Source: Anaerolineales bacterium (lineage in GTDB: Bacteria > Chloroflexota > Anaerolineae > Anaerolineales > Villigracilaceae). From it: DNA of 64,000 nucleotides. Of the stretch, positions 17,138-26,218 are shown in pieces. Where the stretch lies: assembly GCA_016789305.1 (NCBI GenBank), contig JAEURJ010000005.1, positions 1 through 64,000 on the forward strand. The letters are read 5' to 3'. A program made the translations under genes and the position numbers. Each line of letters starts with the position of its first letter. Position 1 is the first letter of the stretch. The notes beneath the pieces were generated by a model, which made no database searches, was not told the origin of the DNA, and saw nothing but the letters and a program-made list of their open reading frames with translations.

Positions 17138-18757
17138 ATGCTTAGTATCCATAACCTCAATAAAAGTTACGGCATTCAGCCGGTCTTACAAAACATCAAT
17201 TTCAATATTAGCGCAGGCGAACGCATCGGTCTCATCGGCCCCAACGGCGCAGGTAAAACCACCCTAATGAAAATTCTTGCAGGCCTTGAAATTCCCGATT
17301 CTGGGAATGTCTCTTCGACGCGCACCAATCTACGGGTTGGATATCTCGCCCAAGGAATGGAATTCTCCCCCGAGCAGACGCTTCGTTCCGCGCTCGCGCC
17401 TGATCCTGCTTCGATGGCAGATCCCGCAGCTGAGATCGAGTCACTCGCCCTCGCATTGACTCAATCCCCAAACGATCCCATCCTTCAACAGCGCTACGAT
17501 GATGCCCTTGCTCAACTCTCCAGCACGCAAGATGAAACCATCCTCATCTCCCTCGGCTTTGGAGATATTCCCCTTGACACACCCATCGCCCATCTCAGCG
17601 GCGGACAAAAGACCCGCCTCATGCTGGCACGCGTGTTGTTGCAGGATCCACATCTATTACTTTTGGACGAGCCCACCAATCATTTGGATATCGAAATGCT
17701 CGAATGGCTCGAAGGCTGGCTCAATCATTTTCGAGGCGCGGTGCTGGTTGTCTCTCACGACCGTGCGTTTCTCGACAACACAGTCACTTCAATCTTTGAA
17801 TTGGATTCGAGCACACACAACCTTCGTTCCTACCCAGGCAACTACAGCGACTATCTCCTGCAAAAACTGAACGAACATGAAAAACAAGTCCAGGAATATC
17901 AAGATCAGCAGGATGAACTCGCACAACTCCACCGCGCGGCCAGTCATGTTCGTGGACTCACCATCATGAAAAAGGGCGGCAAGGCAGACAGCGGAGATAA
18001 ATTTGCCAAAGGTTTCTTCGGCAACCGCGCCACTAAAAATGTGGCAGGGCGTGCCAAACACATCGAATCACGCATCGAACATATTCTCACACAAGAGAAA
18101 ATCGACAAACCTCGCGGCAATTGGAAGATGAAACTGGATTTCGCGTCGCCGGAGCATCAATCAAAAAACGTTCTGGTCACCGAATCACTCTCTATTGGCT
18201 ACACGCCAGAGAATCCGTTGCTCGAAAATATCAATTTGTTCATTCGAGCCGGTCAACGCATCGTACTGACCGGTCCCAACGGCGCGGGGAAGACCTCTTT
18301 CATTCGAACCATCGTTGGGAAATTGCCTCCCCTTTCCGGGATATTCCGCCTGGGTGGTGCAACCAAACTTGGGTACATGGCACAGGAACAGGAATTGCTC
18401 AACCCTGCTTTAAGCGCAGTGCAAACCATTCAAAGTATTTCTGCGATGAACGAAACCGACACGCGCAATTTCCTGCACTATTTCCTCTTCAAAGGAGATA
18501 TCGCCCTTCGTCCTTCCCGCGAATATTCCTATGGCGAGCGTGCGCGCTTGCAACTCGCAACTTTGGTCGCACAGGGATGCACCTTCCTAATATTGGATGA
18601 ACCCATCAACCATCTCGATATCCCCTCGCGTGAACGATTTGAAGAGGCACTCGGGAATTTTCAAGGAACCATTCTTGCCGTGGTCCATGACCGCAGTTTC
18701 ATCGAAAGATTCGCCTCCGATGTCTGGACTGTCAAAGACGGCAAGATTCTAAAATAG
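17138..18757 (+). CDS. ABC-F family ribosome-associated ATPase
   Basis: A 539-residue soluble protein with two ABC domains and no membrane segments. Domain 1 has Walker A GPNGAGKTT near residue 37, signature LSGGQKTRL and DEPTNHLDIE; an interdomain linker follows at about 245-320; domain 2 has GPNGAGKTS near 385, the degenerate signature SYGERARLQ and DEPINHLD. ABC-F proteins act on the ribosomal E site in translation control or antibiotic protection. The ATG at 17138 is preferred to an in-frame GTG at 17105. It follows an apparent attenuator and is 7 nt from an aminoglycoside nucleotidyltransferase-like gene, both pointing to antibiotic protection. Confidence 0.92.
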   Translation: MLSIHNLNKSYGIQPVLQNINFNISAGERIGLIGPNGAGKTTLMKILAGLEIPDSGNVSSTRTNLRVGYLAQGMEFSPEQTLRSALAPDPASMADPAAEIESLALALTQSPNDPILQQRYDDALAQLSSTQDETILISLGFGDIPLDTPIAHLSGGQKTRLMLARVLLQDPHLLLLDEPTNHLDIEMLEWLEGWLNHFRGAVLVVSHDRAFLDNTVTSIFELDSSTHNLRSYPGNYSDYLLQKLNEHEKQVQEYQDQQDELAQLHRAASHVRGLTIMKKGGKADSGDKFAKGFFGNRATKNVAGRAKHIESRIEHILTQEKIDKPRGNWKMKLDFASPEHQSKNVLVTESLSIGYTPENPLLENINLFIRAGQRIVLTGPNGAGKTSFIRTIVGKLPPLSGIFRLGGATKLGYMAQEQELLNPALSAVQTIQSISAMNETDTRNFLHYFLFKGDIALRPSREYSYGERARLQLATLVAQGCTFLILDEPINHLDIPSRERFEEALGNFQGTILAVVHDRSFIERFASDVWTVKDGKILK

Positions 18758-18764
18758 GAAAATC

Positions 18765-19544
18765 ATGTCCACTCAAAATTACACACCATATCATGATGTA
18801 AATCTAGTCTTAAGTACCCTTTTGGAAAATGCAAGGAAAATCCTAAAAGACAAATTCCTCGGCATGTATCTCTATGGCTCGCTCTCCAGCGGAGACTTCA
18901 ACCCCGAAACCAGCGATATCGATTTTCTAATTGTCACAACAGAGACTCTCCCCCAGAAATCAATTTCCGAACTCGAGGCCATGCACAAGGAAACCTGGGC
19001 CGGCAGCCTGAAACGAGCCGGCAAACTGGAAGGTGCATACGTACATAAGGAACTCATCCGTAAACACGACCCCAACGGCTCGCCGTGCCCAACTGTCAAT
19101 GAAGGAAAATTCTACGTCGCCGAACTTGGCAGCGATTGGATCATTCAGCGTCACGTCGTTCGTGAGTACGGTGTGATACTCGACGGTCCGAGCCCAAAAA
19201 CGCTGATCAATTTTGTCACTCCTGATGATATTCGAAAAGCGGTCATGGGGACGCTGAATGAATGGTGGTTTCCCATGCTCGAAAATCCTGGCTGGCTGCA
19301 AAATAAAACCGACGGGGACCGCGCCTTCGCAGTCATTACCATGTGCCGCGTGATGCACGCATTGGAACATGGCACGATCATTTCAAAACCCAAGGCAATT
19401 CAGTGGGCACGGGCCAAACTGGACGACCGCTGGAATCAATTGATCGACAAGGCGGTTGCGGTCTCAAACCATGAAGACAAGGAAATTCTCCTTGATGAAA
19501 CCCTTGACTTCATCCAATATACAAAAGAACAAATTGAAGGGTAA
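18765..19544 (+). CDS. Aminoglycoside nucleotidyltransferase-like protein (AadA/ANT type)
   Basis: A 259-residue nucleotidyltransferase of the AadA architecture. The polymerase-beta-type active site GSLSSGDFNPETSDID lies near residues 39-54, with the two metal-binding aspartates in SDID, followed by a helical C-terminal domain resembling the AadA C-terminal (DUF4111) fold. Related enzymes adenylylate streptomycin and spectinomycin. Whether this one does is unproven; environmental homologues often have unknown substrates. It is cotranscribed with the ABC-F gene (7-nt gap, AGGAAAA before the ATG). Confidence 0.8.
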   Translation: MSTQNYTPYHDVNLVLSTLLENARKILKDKFLGMYLYGSLSSGDFNPETSDIDFLIVTTETLPQKSISELEAMHKETWAGSLKRAGKLEGAYVHKELIRKHDPNGSPCPTVNEGKFYVAELGSDWIIQRHVVREYGVILDGPSPKTLINFVTPDDIRKAVMGTLNEWWFPMLENPGWLQNKTDGDRAFAVITMCRVMHALEHGTIISKPKAIQWARAKLDDRWNQLIDKAVAVSNHEDKEILLDETLDFIQYTKEQIEG

Positions 19545-19551
19545 TATAATA

Positions 19552-19580
19552 GCTACTTCGCGGCTTGGCCGCGAAGTAGC
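19552..19580 (+). promoter_or_regulatory. Perfect 13-bp hairpin before the PLP enzyme gene
   Basis: GCTACTTCGCGGC and its exact complement (19552-19564, 19568-19580) with a TTG loop, preceded directly by TATAAT (19545-19550) and followed by CAAGGAG and the next ATG. No T-tract follows, so it is not a standard terminator. Confidence 0.6.
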
Positions 19581-19600
19581 ATAATCGTCAAGGAGCATCC

Positions 19601-20737
19601 ATGAAATTTGAAACCCTCGCCATCCACGCAGGACAGGAACCCGATCCCAACAACGGCGCTGTGATGACGCCCGTCTACCTCACTTCCACTTACAAGCAGG
19701 ATGGAATTGGAAAACCGCGCCAGGGATATGAATATTCACGCACGTTGAATCCAACCCGAAAAACGTTGCAGGATTGTCTTGCCGAACTCGAAGGCGGCCA
19801 TTGGGGCCTGGCGTTCGCTTCCGGCATGGCTGCGACGGATACTGTTTTGCGAATGCTTGGGAGCGGCGATCATGTCGTTGCCGGCAACGATGTGTACGGC
19901 GGAACCTTCCGTCTCTTTGACAAAGTGCTGCGCCGCTTCGGCCTCGACTTTACATTTGCCGACACCACCGATCCAGAGAATCTCGCCGAGGCATTGACCC
20001 CGTCCACGCGCATCGTGTGGCTGGAGACTCCCACCAACCCGCTGCTTGCGGTCTCCGATATTCGCGCCGTTGCCGAGATGGTGAAACAGCATCCGAACAA
20101 ACCCTTATTGGTCGTGGATAATACCTTTGCGACCCCCTACCTTCAACGTCCGCTTGAATTGGGAGCGGATCTGGTCGTCCACTCAATGACAAAATATCTC
20201 GGCGGTCATTCCGACGTGGTGGGTGGAGCGATCATCGGGAAAGACAAAGAACTTGGTCAACAACTGGCATATTTACAAAACGCCATCGGCGGTGTTCAGG
20301 GTCCAATGGATTCGTTCCTCGTGCTGCGCGGGATCAAGACCCTGCCCATCCGCATGGACCGTCACGCCGAAAATGCAGAAAAAATCGTGGCATTCCTTGA
20401 GAAGCAGAAAACTGTCAAAAGGCTGATCTATCCGTTCCACGAGAGCCATCCGCAGGTCCAGATCGCGAAGCGGCAAATGAAAAATGGCGGTGGCATGATC
20501 TCGTTCATCATGAAAGAGGGCAAAGATGCCGCTGTCCGAGTCGCCGAATCCACAAAGATATTTACGCTGGCTGAATCATTGGGCGGCGTTGAATCATTAA
20601 TTGAAGTCCCCGCTGCAATGACCCATCTGTCCACACAAGGTTCGAAGCTGGAAGTCGATCCCGGACTGGTGAGGTTGTCTGTGGGAATCGAAAATGTAGA
20701 TGATCTGATCGCGGATTTGGAACAAGCGCTTAAATAA
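19601..20737 (+). CDS. Cystathionine gamma-synthase/lyase family PLP enzyme
   Basis: A 378-residue fold-type I PLP enzyme of sulfur amino-acid metabolism. The PLP-lysine motif SMTKYLGGHSDVVGG lies near residue 195 and ATPYLQRPL precedes it; GRTVETPTNP-like features appear as VWLETPTNPLL near 145. It may act as cystathionine gamma-synthase, gamma-lyase or methionine gamma-lyase; sequence alone does not decide. Length fits the family. CAAGGAG precedes the ATG by 5 nt, after the hairpin at 19552-19580, and a terminator follows immediately. Confidence 0.93.
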   Translation: MKFETLAIHAGQEPDPNNGAVMTPVYLTSTYKQDGIGKPRQGYEYSRTLNPTRKTLQDCLAELEGGHWGLAFASGMAATDTVLRMLGSGDHVVAGNDVYGGTFRLFDKVLRRFGLDFTFADTTDPENLAEALTPSTRIVWLETPTNPLLAVSDIRAVAEMVKQHPNKPLLVVDNTFATPYLQRPLELGADLVVHSMTKYLGGHSDVVGGAIIGKDKELGQQLAYLQNAIGGVQGPMDSFLVLRGIKTLPIRMDRHAENAEKIVAFLEKQKTVKRLIYPFHESHPQVQIAKRQMKNGGGMISFIMKEGKDAAVRVAESTKIFTLAESLGGVESLIEVPAAMTHLSTQGSKLEVDPGLVRLSVGIENVDDLIADLEQALK

Positions 20738-20769
20738 AATAAGACCTCCCGAACGGGAGGTCTTATTTT
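20736..20769. terminator. Bidirectional intrinsic terminator
   Basis: Perfect 15-bp stem (20736-20750, 20755-20769) with a GAAC loop; A-rich on one side and T-rich on the other. It lies between converging genes and contains the stop codon of the minus-strand phosphatase gene. Confidence 0.9.
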
Positions 20770-21998
20770 ATTTGTATCGCGACCAGGGTGACGTCATCGT
20801 CCTGCTTGGAACCATTTTGATAATTCAACAAATTTTGGAGCAATTGATCGCAAATTTCCTGCCCGTTGCTTTTCACAAACGAACTTAGGAGATTCTTTAT
20901 TCTTTCCATACCAAACGACTCACCACGTGGGTCGCGGCAATCGGTCATCCCGTCGGTATACATCAACAAGGTGTCGCCGGGAACAAGCTGCACAGTACGC
21001 TCATCGAGTGTAACGTTTTCCCACAAACCAATGGCCATGCCTGCACTATGTGCGATGCGTTCCACGGAGCCGTCTGCATGAACAACCAAGGGAGGTTCGT
21101 GACCGGCACGCGCGTAAGCAAATTCATTGGTTTCCAGATCGAGAATGCCATAAAGTACGGTGACAAACTGGGATGATTTTTGCAGGCGTGTAATATGTTT
21201 GTTGACCAGCACCATCACTTCGCCGGGCGGAAGATCCATATCCGCCTCTGCCATGATCAGCGCATGGGTGCGCGCCATAAATAAAGCGGATGGCACACCC
21301 TTATCGGCGACATCGCCGATCAACACGCCAATGTGTTTTTCGGTGATCGGAAAGACATCGTAAAAATCGCCGCCCACCTGACGGGCCGGCAGCATACATG
21401 CACCAAAATTAATTCCATTGGGCTTGGGCAATTCGTCGGGGAGAATACTTAATTGGATTTCAGCAGCAACTTGCAGTTCTTTTTCGAGACGTTCTTTTTC
21501 GATGATCTGCGCCTGCGCGGCCTTCAGTTCGTCGTATGCAGTTTGTAACTGTCTGTTTTTTTCCTTCAGATCGCGAAACGTGGCAATGTTGGTTGCATCG
21601 AGTCGTTGACTCAACACCTTCACCATCCAATTGGAAACTTCAGGATATTTGCGATTCATTTCCAAAAATTGCGCACGGCTCATCGAAAGCAGGGTCACTT
21701 CACCGCGGGCTCGAACCGTCGCAGTGCGATGTCCGCCGGGCATGAGCAAGCCCATCTCCCCAAGGTATTCCCCTTCCTGCAACACGTTTAGGACAAGTTC
21801 ATCCACACCGCTTTCGATCTTCAAAACTTCAAGTTCACCCTGCAAGACAACGTAAAAATTTTCACCCGGCTCGCCTTCATTAAATAAAACTTCGTGATCT
21901 TTCATTTTTTGGGTATCAAGCAACGTCAAGAGACCATCAAGCTCCTCGGGTGGGAGGCTGGAAAACAAAGGGATTTTCGAAAGCAAATTGACAGACAT
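20763..21998 (-). CDS. cNMP-binding domain fused to PP2C-type (RsbU/SpoIIE) phosphatase
   Basis: A 411-residue signalling protein. Residues 1-120 form a cyclic-nucleotide-binding (CAP-effector) domain, with GEPGENFYVVLQGEL and the PGGHRTATVRA phosphate-binding cassette region; a coiled coil follows (about 125-175), then a PPM/SpoIIE phosphatase domain with VGGDFYDVF, IGDVADKGVPSALFMA and YTDGMTDCRDPRGESFG carrying metal-binding aspartates. Such enzymes dephosphorylate anti-anti-sigma factors. Two small SpoIIAA-like proteins are encoded in the window (23135 and 62250) and are possible partners, by inference only. Confidence 0.92.
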   Translation of the reverse strand: MSVNLLSKIPLFSSLPPEELDGLLTLLDTQKMKDHEVLFNEGEPGENFYVVLQGELEVLKIESGVDELVLNVLQEGEYLGEMGLLMPGGHRTATVRARGEVTLLSMSRAQFLEMNRKYPEVSNWMVKVLSQRLDATNIATFRDLKEKNRQLQTAYDELKAAQAQIIEKERLEKELQVAAEIQLSILPDELPKPNGINFGACMLPARQVGGDFYDVFPITEKHIGVLIGDVADKGVPSALFMARTHALIMAEADMDLPPGEVMVLVNKHITRLQKSSQFVTVLYGILDLETNEFAYARAGHEPPLVVHADGSVERIAHSAGMAIGLWENVTLDERTVQLVPGDTLLMYTDGMTDCRDPRGESFGMERIKNLLSSFVKSNGQEICDQLLQNLLNYQNGSKQDDDVTLVAIQIK

Positions 21999-22005
21999 AA
22001 GGCGA

Positions 22006-22647
22006 TTATTTCGTAAGGTCCACGGTTTCTTTACCGCTCAATTTATCTTGAATTCGCTGCATCACGGTATCCAGGTGATTGGTTTGATGAACAAAATCAA
22101 GGTCATTGGTGTGGATGGTCAACACAGGGCACAAGTCAAAGGCGCCGAGCCATTCATCGTAAAAGGAATCGAGCAGGGCTAGATAATCGGCGGAGATGCC
22201 GGTTTCCATATTGCGGGCGCGGCGGCGAATGCGGTCCATTAATACCGGTACAGGCGCTTTGAGATAGATCAACAGATCGGGTCGCGGCAAACCATTGACG
22301 ACCAACTCATATAAATGGCGATATGCAAGATAATCACGCTCTGCCAGATTGCCCATGTGATGCAGGGCACGCGCAAAGATGTGAGCATCTTCGTAAATGC
22401 TCCGATCCAAAATGGAGGAGCGTGAATCGCGGGAGGCCTCCAGATATTGATCGGCACGGTGGCCAAGGAAAAAAATCTGTAGATGAAAGGACCAGGCGTG
22501 CATATCGGTATAAAAATCGGAGAGATAGGGGTTATCTGCCACCGATTCGTAGCCGGTCCACCAGCCGAGTCGTGCGCCGATACGCTCGGTCAGCGATGTT
22601 TTCCCCGCGCCGATGTTGCCTGCCACCAAAATCAGATGCTTTGCCAT
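22006..22647 (-). CDS. Deoxynucleoside kinase (dAK/dGK family)
   Basis: A 213-residue kinase that phosphorylates deoxynucleosides with ATP in nucleotide salvage. P-loop GNIGAGKTS near residue 11, the substrate-binding DRSIYEDAHIFA near 80 and the lid Arg cluster RIRRRARNMETG near 150 are all visible. The start at 22647 gives the proper N-terminus; the longer upstream reading (to 22701) overlaps the divergent gene and adds no family sequence. The phosphatase gene follows 7 nt downstream, so the two are probably an operon. A TAAAAT box lies 10 nt before the ATG. Confidence 0.92.
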   Translation of the reverse strand: MAKHLILVAGNIGAGKTSLTERIGARLGWWTGYESVADNPYLSDFYTDMHAWSFHLQIFFLGHRADQYLEASRDSRSSILDRSIYEDAHIFARALHHMGNLAERDYLAYRHLYELVVNGLPRPDLLIYLKAPVPVLMDRIRRRARNMETGISADYLALLDSFYDEWLGAFDLCPVLTIHTNDLDFVHQTNHLDTVMQRIQDKLSGKETVDLTK

Positions 22648-22700
22648 GATATTTTTTATTTTATCATGCCAAAGGGTATAATGATAAAAAAGGAGAATCA

Positions 22701-23111
22701 TTGCAAATGAAAATTCGTGACGCTTCGGGCTGGACCATGTTTATCTTTGGATTACTTGCGCTTCTTCTCGGACTGATCGGCCTGATTCGCCCGGAATTTC
22801 TGCTCTCCCTCCTCGGCTTTGACGTGCTGGAGCGCGCCCAACGCAGCGCAAGCGATTATACGATTGTCTTTATGACGGCCTCCTCCATGGCCTCCTTTAA
22901 CATCGGCATATACTACATCCTCGCCGCGCTGAGTGATATCAAGGTGTTTTACCGCTGGACCGTTCCATTCCGCGTGTTGACCTTTCTTGTGTTCAGCACC
23001 GTTGTAATCAACGGAATTGCACCTACGCGATTCTTCGCTGTCGGCGCATGGGAATTAACCGGTGCAGCAGCCACCGGGTTGGCATTATATTTTGAAAATA
23101 AAAAGAAATAG
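22701..23111 (+). CDS. Small membrane protein, four segments, unknown function
   Basis: A 136-residue membrane protein with four hydrophobic segments (near residues 10-30, 50-70, 75-98 and 105-130) and a basic tail. TTG at 22701 lies 5 nt from AAGGAG, while ATG at 22707 is 11 nt away; either may be the start. A TATAAT box lies at 22677-22682 and the gene diverges from the nucleoside kinase. No functional motif is recognised. Confidence 0.65.
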   Translation: MQMKIRDASGWTMFIFGLLALLLGLIGLIRPEFLLSLLGFDVLERAQRSASDYTIVFMTASSMASFNIGIYYILAALSDIKVFYRWTVPFRVLTFLVFSTVVINGIAPTRFFAVGAWELTGAAATGLALYFENKKK

Positions 23112-23134
23112 AATGATCAAGAAGGCAGGTCCCC

Positions 23135-23497
23135 ATGAAATCCAGATGGATTGAGCACAACAACAAAAAGATCCTGAAACAGGATTTTGCAAATTTATTC
23201 TTCAATACTCAGGCGGTCAAAAGCGAACTGGCCGGTGTGCAGGAAATTGTCCTGAACCAGCCTGAAAATTCTGTGTTAATCCTTTCAGATTTCACCAATA
23301 CCGAAATCTCTGGAGACTTGATGAGTGTGCTCAATCAGGCTTCAAAGAGCACCAAACCATATGTAAAAAAGACCGCAGTTCTTGGAGTCACCGGCATTAA
23401 ACGCACCTTTGGCGACCTGCTGTCCAGAATCACAGGACAACCATTGGTATATTTCTCAAATGAAAGCGAAGCTCTTGATTGGCTCGCAGCAGACTAG
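23135..23497 (+). CDS. SpoIIAA/STAS-like small protein
   Basis: A 120-residue soluble protein with alternating strands and helices, including VLILSDFTN and AVLGVTGIKR, compatible with a SpoIIAA-like STAS fold. No strict anti-sigma antagonist phosphorylation site (DSSG type) is visible, so it may be a diverged member. AGGCAGGT stands before the ATG. It sits between a membrane protein and a terminator, and a distantly similar protein is encoded at 62250-62687. The fold is inferred by eye and is uncertain. Confidence 0.5.
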   Translation: MKSRWIEHNNKKILKQDFANLFFNTQAVKSELAGVQEIVLNQPENSVLILSDFTNTEISGDLMSVLNQASKSTKPYVKKTAVLGVTGIKRTFGDLLSRITGQPLVYFSNESEALDWLAAD

Positions 23498-23515
23498 GAT
23501 TTTTCCTATATTAAT

Positions 23516-23548
23516 AAAAAAGCCACTCGCAAATGAGTGGCTTTTTTT
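23516..23548. terminator. Bidirectional intrinsic terminator
   Basis: GCCACTC / GAGTGGC stem extended by A-T pairs (23516-23528, 23535-23548) with A- and T-runs on both sides, between converging genes. Confidence 0.88.
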
Positions 23549-23555
23549 ATTTTCG

Positions 23556-24356
23556 CTATACTGTCTCCAATGTTCCCTTTTGCTTCGCCTGCGTCTCAAA
23601 CCAGGAGAAGAGGAAATATCCCAACAACCCATATATCAAACCGATTCCCATTTCACTGACCAGGAGTGGGGAAATGTCGCTGAAGCTGGCACCAGCTGCC
23701 AGCGCGCGGGAAGCGGCAATTCCGCGTGTGAGCGGAAGAATATTCGAGACGAATTGCATCCATGCAGGCAGGGCGGTTACTTCCACATTGGCACCTGAAA
23801 AGATAAGCAGCGAAAAATAAACAAAGTTATTCACGAACATTACGTTGGCGGTGAGCAGGCTTAAGCATCCCATCAGCAAGCCCAGACCACATGTGCTAAA
23901 AGTGGTGACCAAAATGGTAAGACCAAGGGCGGAGAGGTTGGTATGGGAAAGGTCAAGACCCATGAGCAGAACGCCCCAGGTCAGGGCGATCACCACGCCA
24001 ATGGCACCGTCGATGATATGCATGAAGGCGCGGCCGAAGAAAATAATAAACCGATTGGATGGCGTGCCAAACAAATAAGGCAGTGTACCTGCATCGCGAT
24101 CTCCACCCACACTCATTGTGACTCCGAAAATACCGCTGACAGAGGTGATTTGGATGGCATTTCCGATCACATAAAAATCAACATTTTTTCCGTTCGAGGC
24201 GTATGAGCCGAGAAAGACGAAGAAAAACATTTGCGCAAGCGGCATGAGGATCTTGGAGGCCATGTAGGTCACGGGTCTCAGCCAGGCAAATAGCGCCCGG
24301 TAGGAAAGCATGGTCCCCTGCCAAAAAAGATAAAGGTTCTTATTTATCGTGTTCAT
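23556..24356 (-). CDS. ABC-2 type transporter permease (second subunit)
   Basis: A 266-residue six-segment membrane permease of the ABC-2 class, with the family's hydrophobic pattern and the conserved central region following GRAFMHIIDG. It is the last gene of an ATPase-permease-permease operon, 3 nt after the first permease. Such exporters commonly move drugs, lipids or polysaccharide precursors; the cargo here is unknown. Confidence 0.88.
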   Translation of the reverse strand: MNTINKNLYLFWQGTMLSYRALFAWLRPVTYMASKILMPLAQMFFFVFLGSYASNGKNVDFYVIGNAIQITSVSGIFGVTMSVGGDRDAGTLPYLFGTPSNRFIIFFGRAFMHIIDGAIGVVIALTWGVLLMGLDLSHTNLSALGLTILVTTFSTCGLGLLMGCLSLLTANVMFVNNFVYFSLLIFSGANVEVTALPAWMQFVSNILPLTRGIAASRALAAGASFSDISPLLVSEMGIGLIYGLLGYFLFSWFETQAKQKGTLETV

Positions 24357-24359
24357 GTT

Positions 24360-25157
24360 TTAATCCACGTCCAAAGTCGCGTCGACACGTGCTTTATACA
24401 ACATGATCTTAAATAGCTGGCTGGCGATGATCAAATCCACAATGCTGAACAGGATCATCATTGACCACGAAAACAGAAGCTGGTCGAAAGGCATCATGGC
24501 AGTGGAGGTGCCATGCAGTGCAAGTGCTGCCCAATATGGCGGAAGCAAATAGCTCAATGGAGTGGTCCAATTTGGAAGCAAGGCGATTGGAAATAGAAAG
24601 CCACACATGATATACACGGGGAATTCCATTGCATTTTGCCATTGTTGCACACTACGATACATGACGAACAAGGGAGCAATGGTCAGGCCAAAACAAATAA
24701 AGGCGAACATGCTCAGAAGCAGGGTTAGAAAGAATAATATAGGTTGCGTGAGCGAAAGCGGATATCCAAAAAGATAAGCGGCGAGCGCATAGGACACGAT
24801 CATCGAAAGCAGGGACTGAAACACGTTGGCCAGATTTTTTCCAAACACGATCACATCAAAGGGAGTTGGCATTCCGACCAGAGATTCAAGGGTTCCCGTC
24901 CATCTTTCCACATTGATGCTATTGCCGGAGACAAAAAGCAGACTGCTCCACAAACCGGTTAAACCGCTCCCCACCACCACGAAGACGGCATAGTCACTGC
25001 CTTTTTCGCGCAGCATGAACAGGGCAAGGATGGCGATGATCATGGGCTGAAATACGATGGCAAACAGAACGAATCCGTCACTGAACTGCGTGCGGATGGA
25101 CATTTCGGCCACTACTAATACTGTACGCCAATATTTAAAAATGTTTCCGTAATTCAT
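24360..25157 (-). CDS. ABC-2 type transporter permease (first subunit)
   Basis: A 265-residue ABC-2 permease with about six membrane segments and the amphipathic N-terminal helix typical of the class. Its start overlaps the ATPase stop by ATGA. It differs in sequence from the following permease, suggesting a heterodimeric channel driven by the upstream ATPase. Confidence 0.88.
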   Translation of the reverse strand: MNYGNIFKYWRTVLVVAEMSIRTQFSDGFVLFAIVFQPMIIAILALFMLREKGSDYAVFVVVGSGLTGLWSSLLFVSGNSINVERWTGTLESLVGMPTPFDVIVFGKNLANVFQSLLSMIVSYALAAYLFGYPLSLTQPILFFLTLLLSMFAFICFGLTIAPLFVMYRSVQQWQNAMEFPVYIMCGFLFPIALLPNWTTPLSYLLPPYWAALALHGTSTAMMPFDQLLFSWSMMILFSIVDLIIASQLFKIMLYKARVDATLDVD

Positions 25158-26125
25158 GCCTGCCCCCCAACCAGACGCACATAAGCGTCCTCCAGGGTCG
25201 GCTCACGGACAATTACCCTGCCGATACGCTGACCGTCCAAAGCAGCCATTACATCCGGCACAGCTTCAGCGCCACGCTTGGTTTGTACCAACAACATTTG
25301 TTTTTGCTCACGATCCTCAACGGACAACGCATCCACAAAAGGCAGGGACCGTAATTTCTCAAGGACCGATTCCGGCGTGCCAAAAGTTTCCAACTCCACC
25401 ACTGAAAGATCGCTCACATGGCCTTTCAATCCGCTTGGTGTATCCAAAGCGATCACCCTTCCTTTATTGATAATGGCGATCCGATCTGAAAGCGCATCCG
25501 CTTCAAACATGTAATGGGTGGTCAATAAAATAGTCTTCTTTTGAGATTGTAAATTCAAAATTACATTACGAAATTCACGCGCACCCACAGGATCGAGACC
25601 AATGGTTGGTTCATCCAAAAACAAAATATCAGGGTCATGCAGCAGGGTGCGAGCAACATGCAAACGCTGCTTCATACCGCGTGAGTAACCGCCCACCCTT
25701 TCATTGCCGCGTCCCTGCAAGCCGACCAGCTCCATTAAATATGGGATCCGCTTTTTCGAAACGGCCGGATCCACACCATATAAACTCGCAAAATACCGCA
25801 GGTTATCGTCACCGGAGAGTCGCCAGTACAAACCACGTTCTCCACCAAAAATGAACCCGATCCGCCTGCGTACCTCGTTGGCTTGTTTTACCACGTCAAA
25901 ACCCGCAACCCGCGCGGAACCCTGCGAAGGGATCAGCAACGTGGTTAACATTTTTACAGTGGTTGTTTTCCCGGCTCCGTTCGGGCCGAGCAGCCCAAAC
26001 AACTCGCCCGCCTGCACGTCGAAGGAAATATCATCCACCGCCACCACTTCCTTGATGGATCGATTGAAAACACCGATCTGCGCACGATATACACGATTTA
26101 GATTGCTGATCTCAATTGCGTTCAT
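25154..26125 (-). CDS. ABC-2 exporter ATP-binding protein (DrrA/NodI-like)
   Basis: A 323-residue ATPase: Walker A GPNGAGKTTT near residue 47, signature YSRGMKQRL near 148 and Walker B FLDEPTIGLDP near 170, plus the C-terminal accessory region of the DrrA/NodI group. AAAGGA before the ATG gives a normal start. First gene of a three-gene exporter operon. Confidence 0.92.
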   Translation of the reverse strand: MNAIEISNLNRVYRAQIGVFNRSIKEVVAVDDISFDVQAGELFGLLGPNGAGKTTTVKMLTTLLIPSQGSARVAGFDVVKQANEVRRRIGFIFGGERGLYWRLSGDDNLRYFASLYGVDPAVSKKRIPYLMELVGLQGRGNERVGGYSRGMKQRLHVARTLLHDPDILFLDEPTIGLDPVGAREFRNVILNLQSQKKTILLTTHYMFEADALSDRIAIINKGRVIALDTPSGLKGHVSDLSVVELETFGTPESVLEKLRSLPFVDALSVEDREQKQMLLVQTKRGAEAVPDVMAALDGQRIGRVIVREPTLEDAYVRLVGGQA

Positions 26126-26205
26126 TTGAATCCTTTTCTAAGATTGGTTCCAATATTTAGAACAATTGTACACGAAACGACTGGGTAAATTCAACCCCTT
26201 TGTTG

Positions 26206-26211
26206 TATACT
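26206..26211 (+). promoter_or_regulatory. -10-like box of the NBR1-Ig lipoprotein gene, probable leaderless start
   Basis: TATACT with 7 nt to the ATG at 26219; TTTGCAA lies between and no ribosome-binding site is present. Confidence 0.5.
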
Positions 26212-26218
26212 TTGCAAT

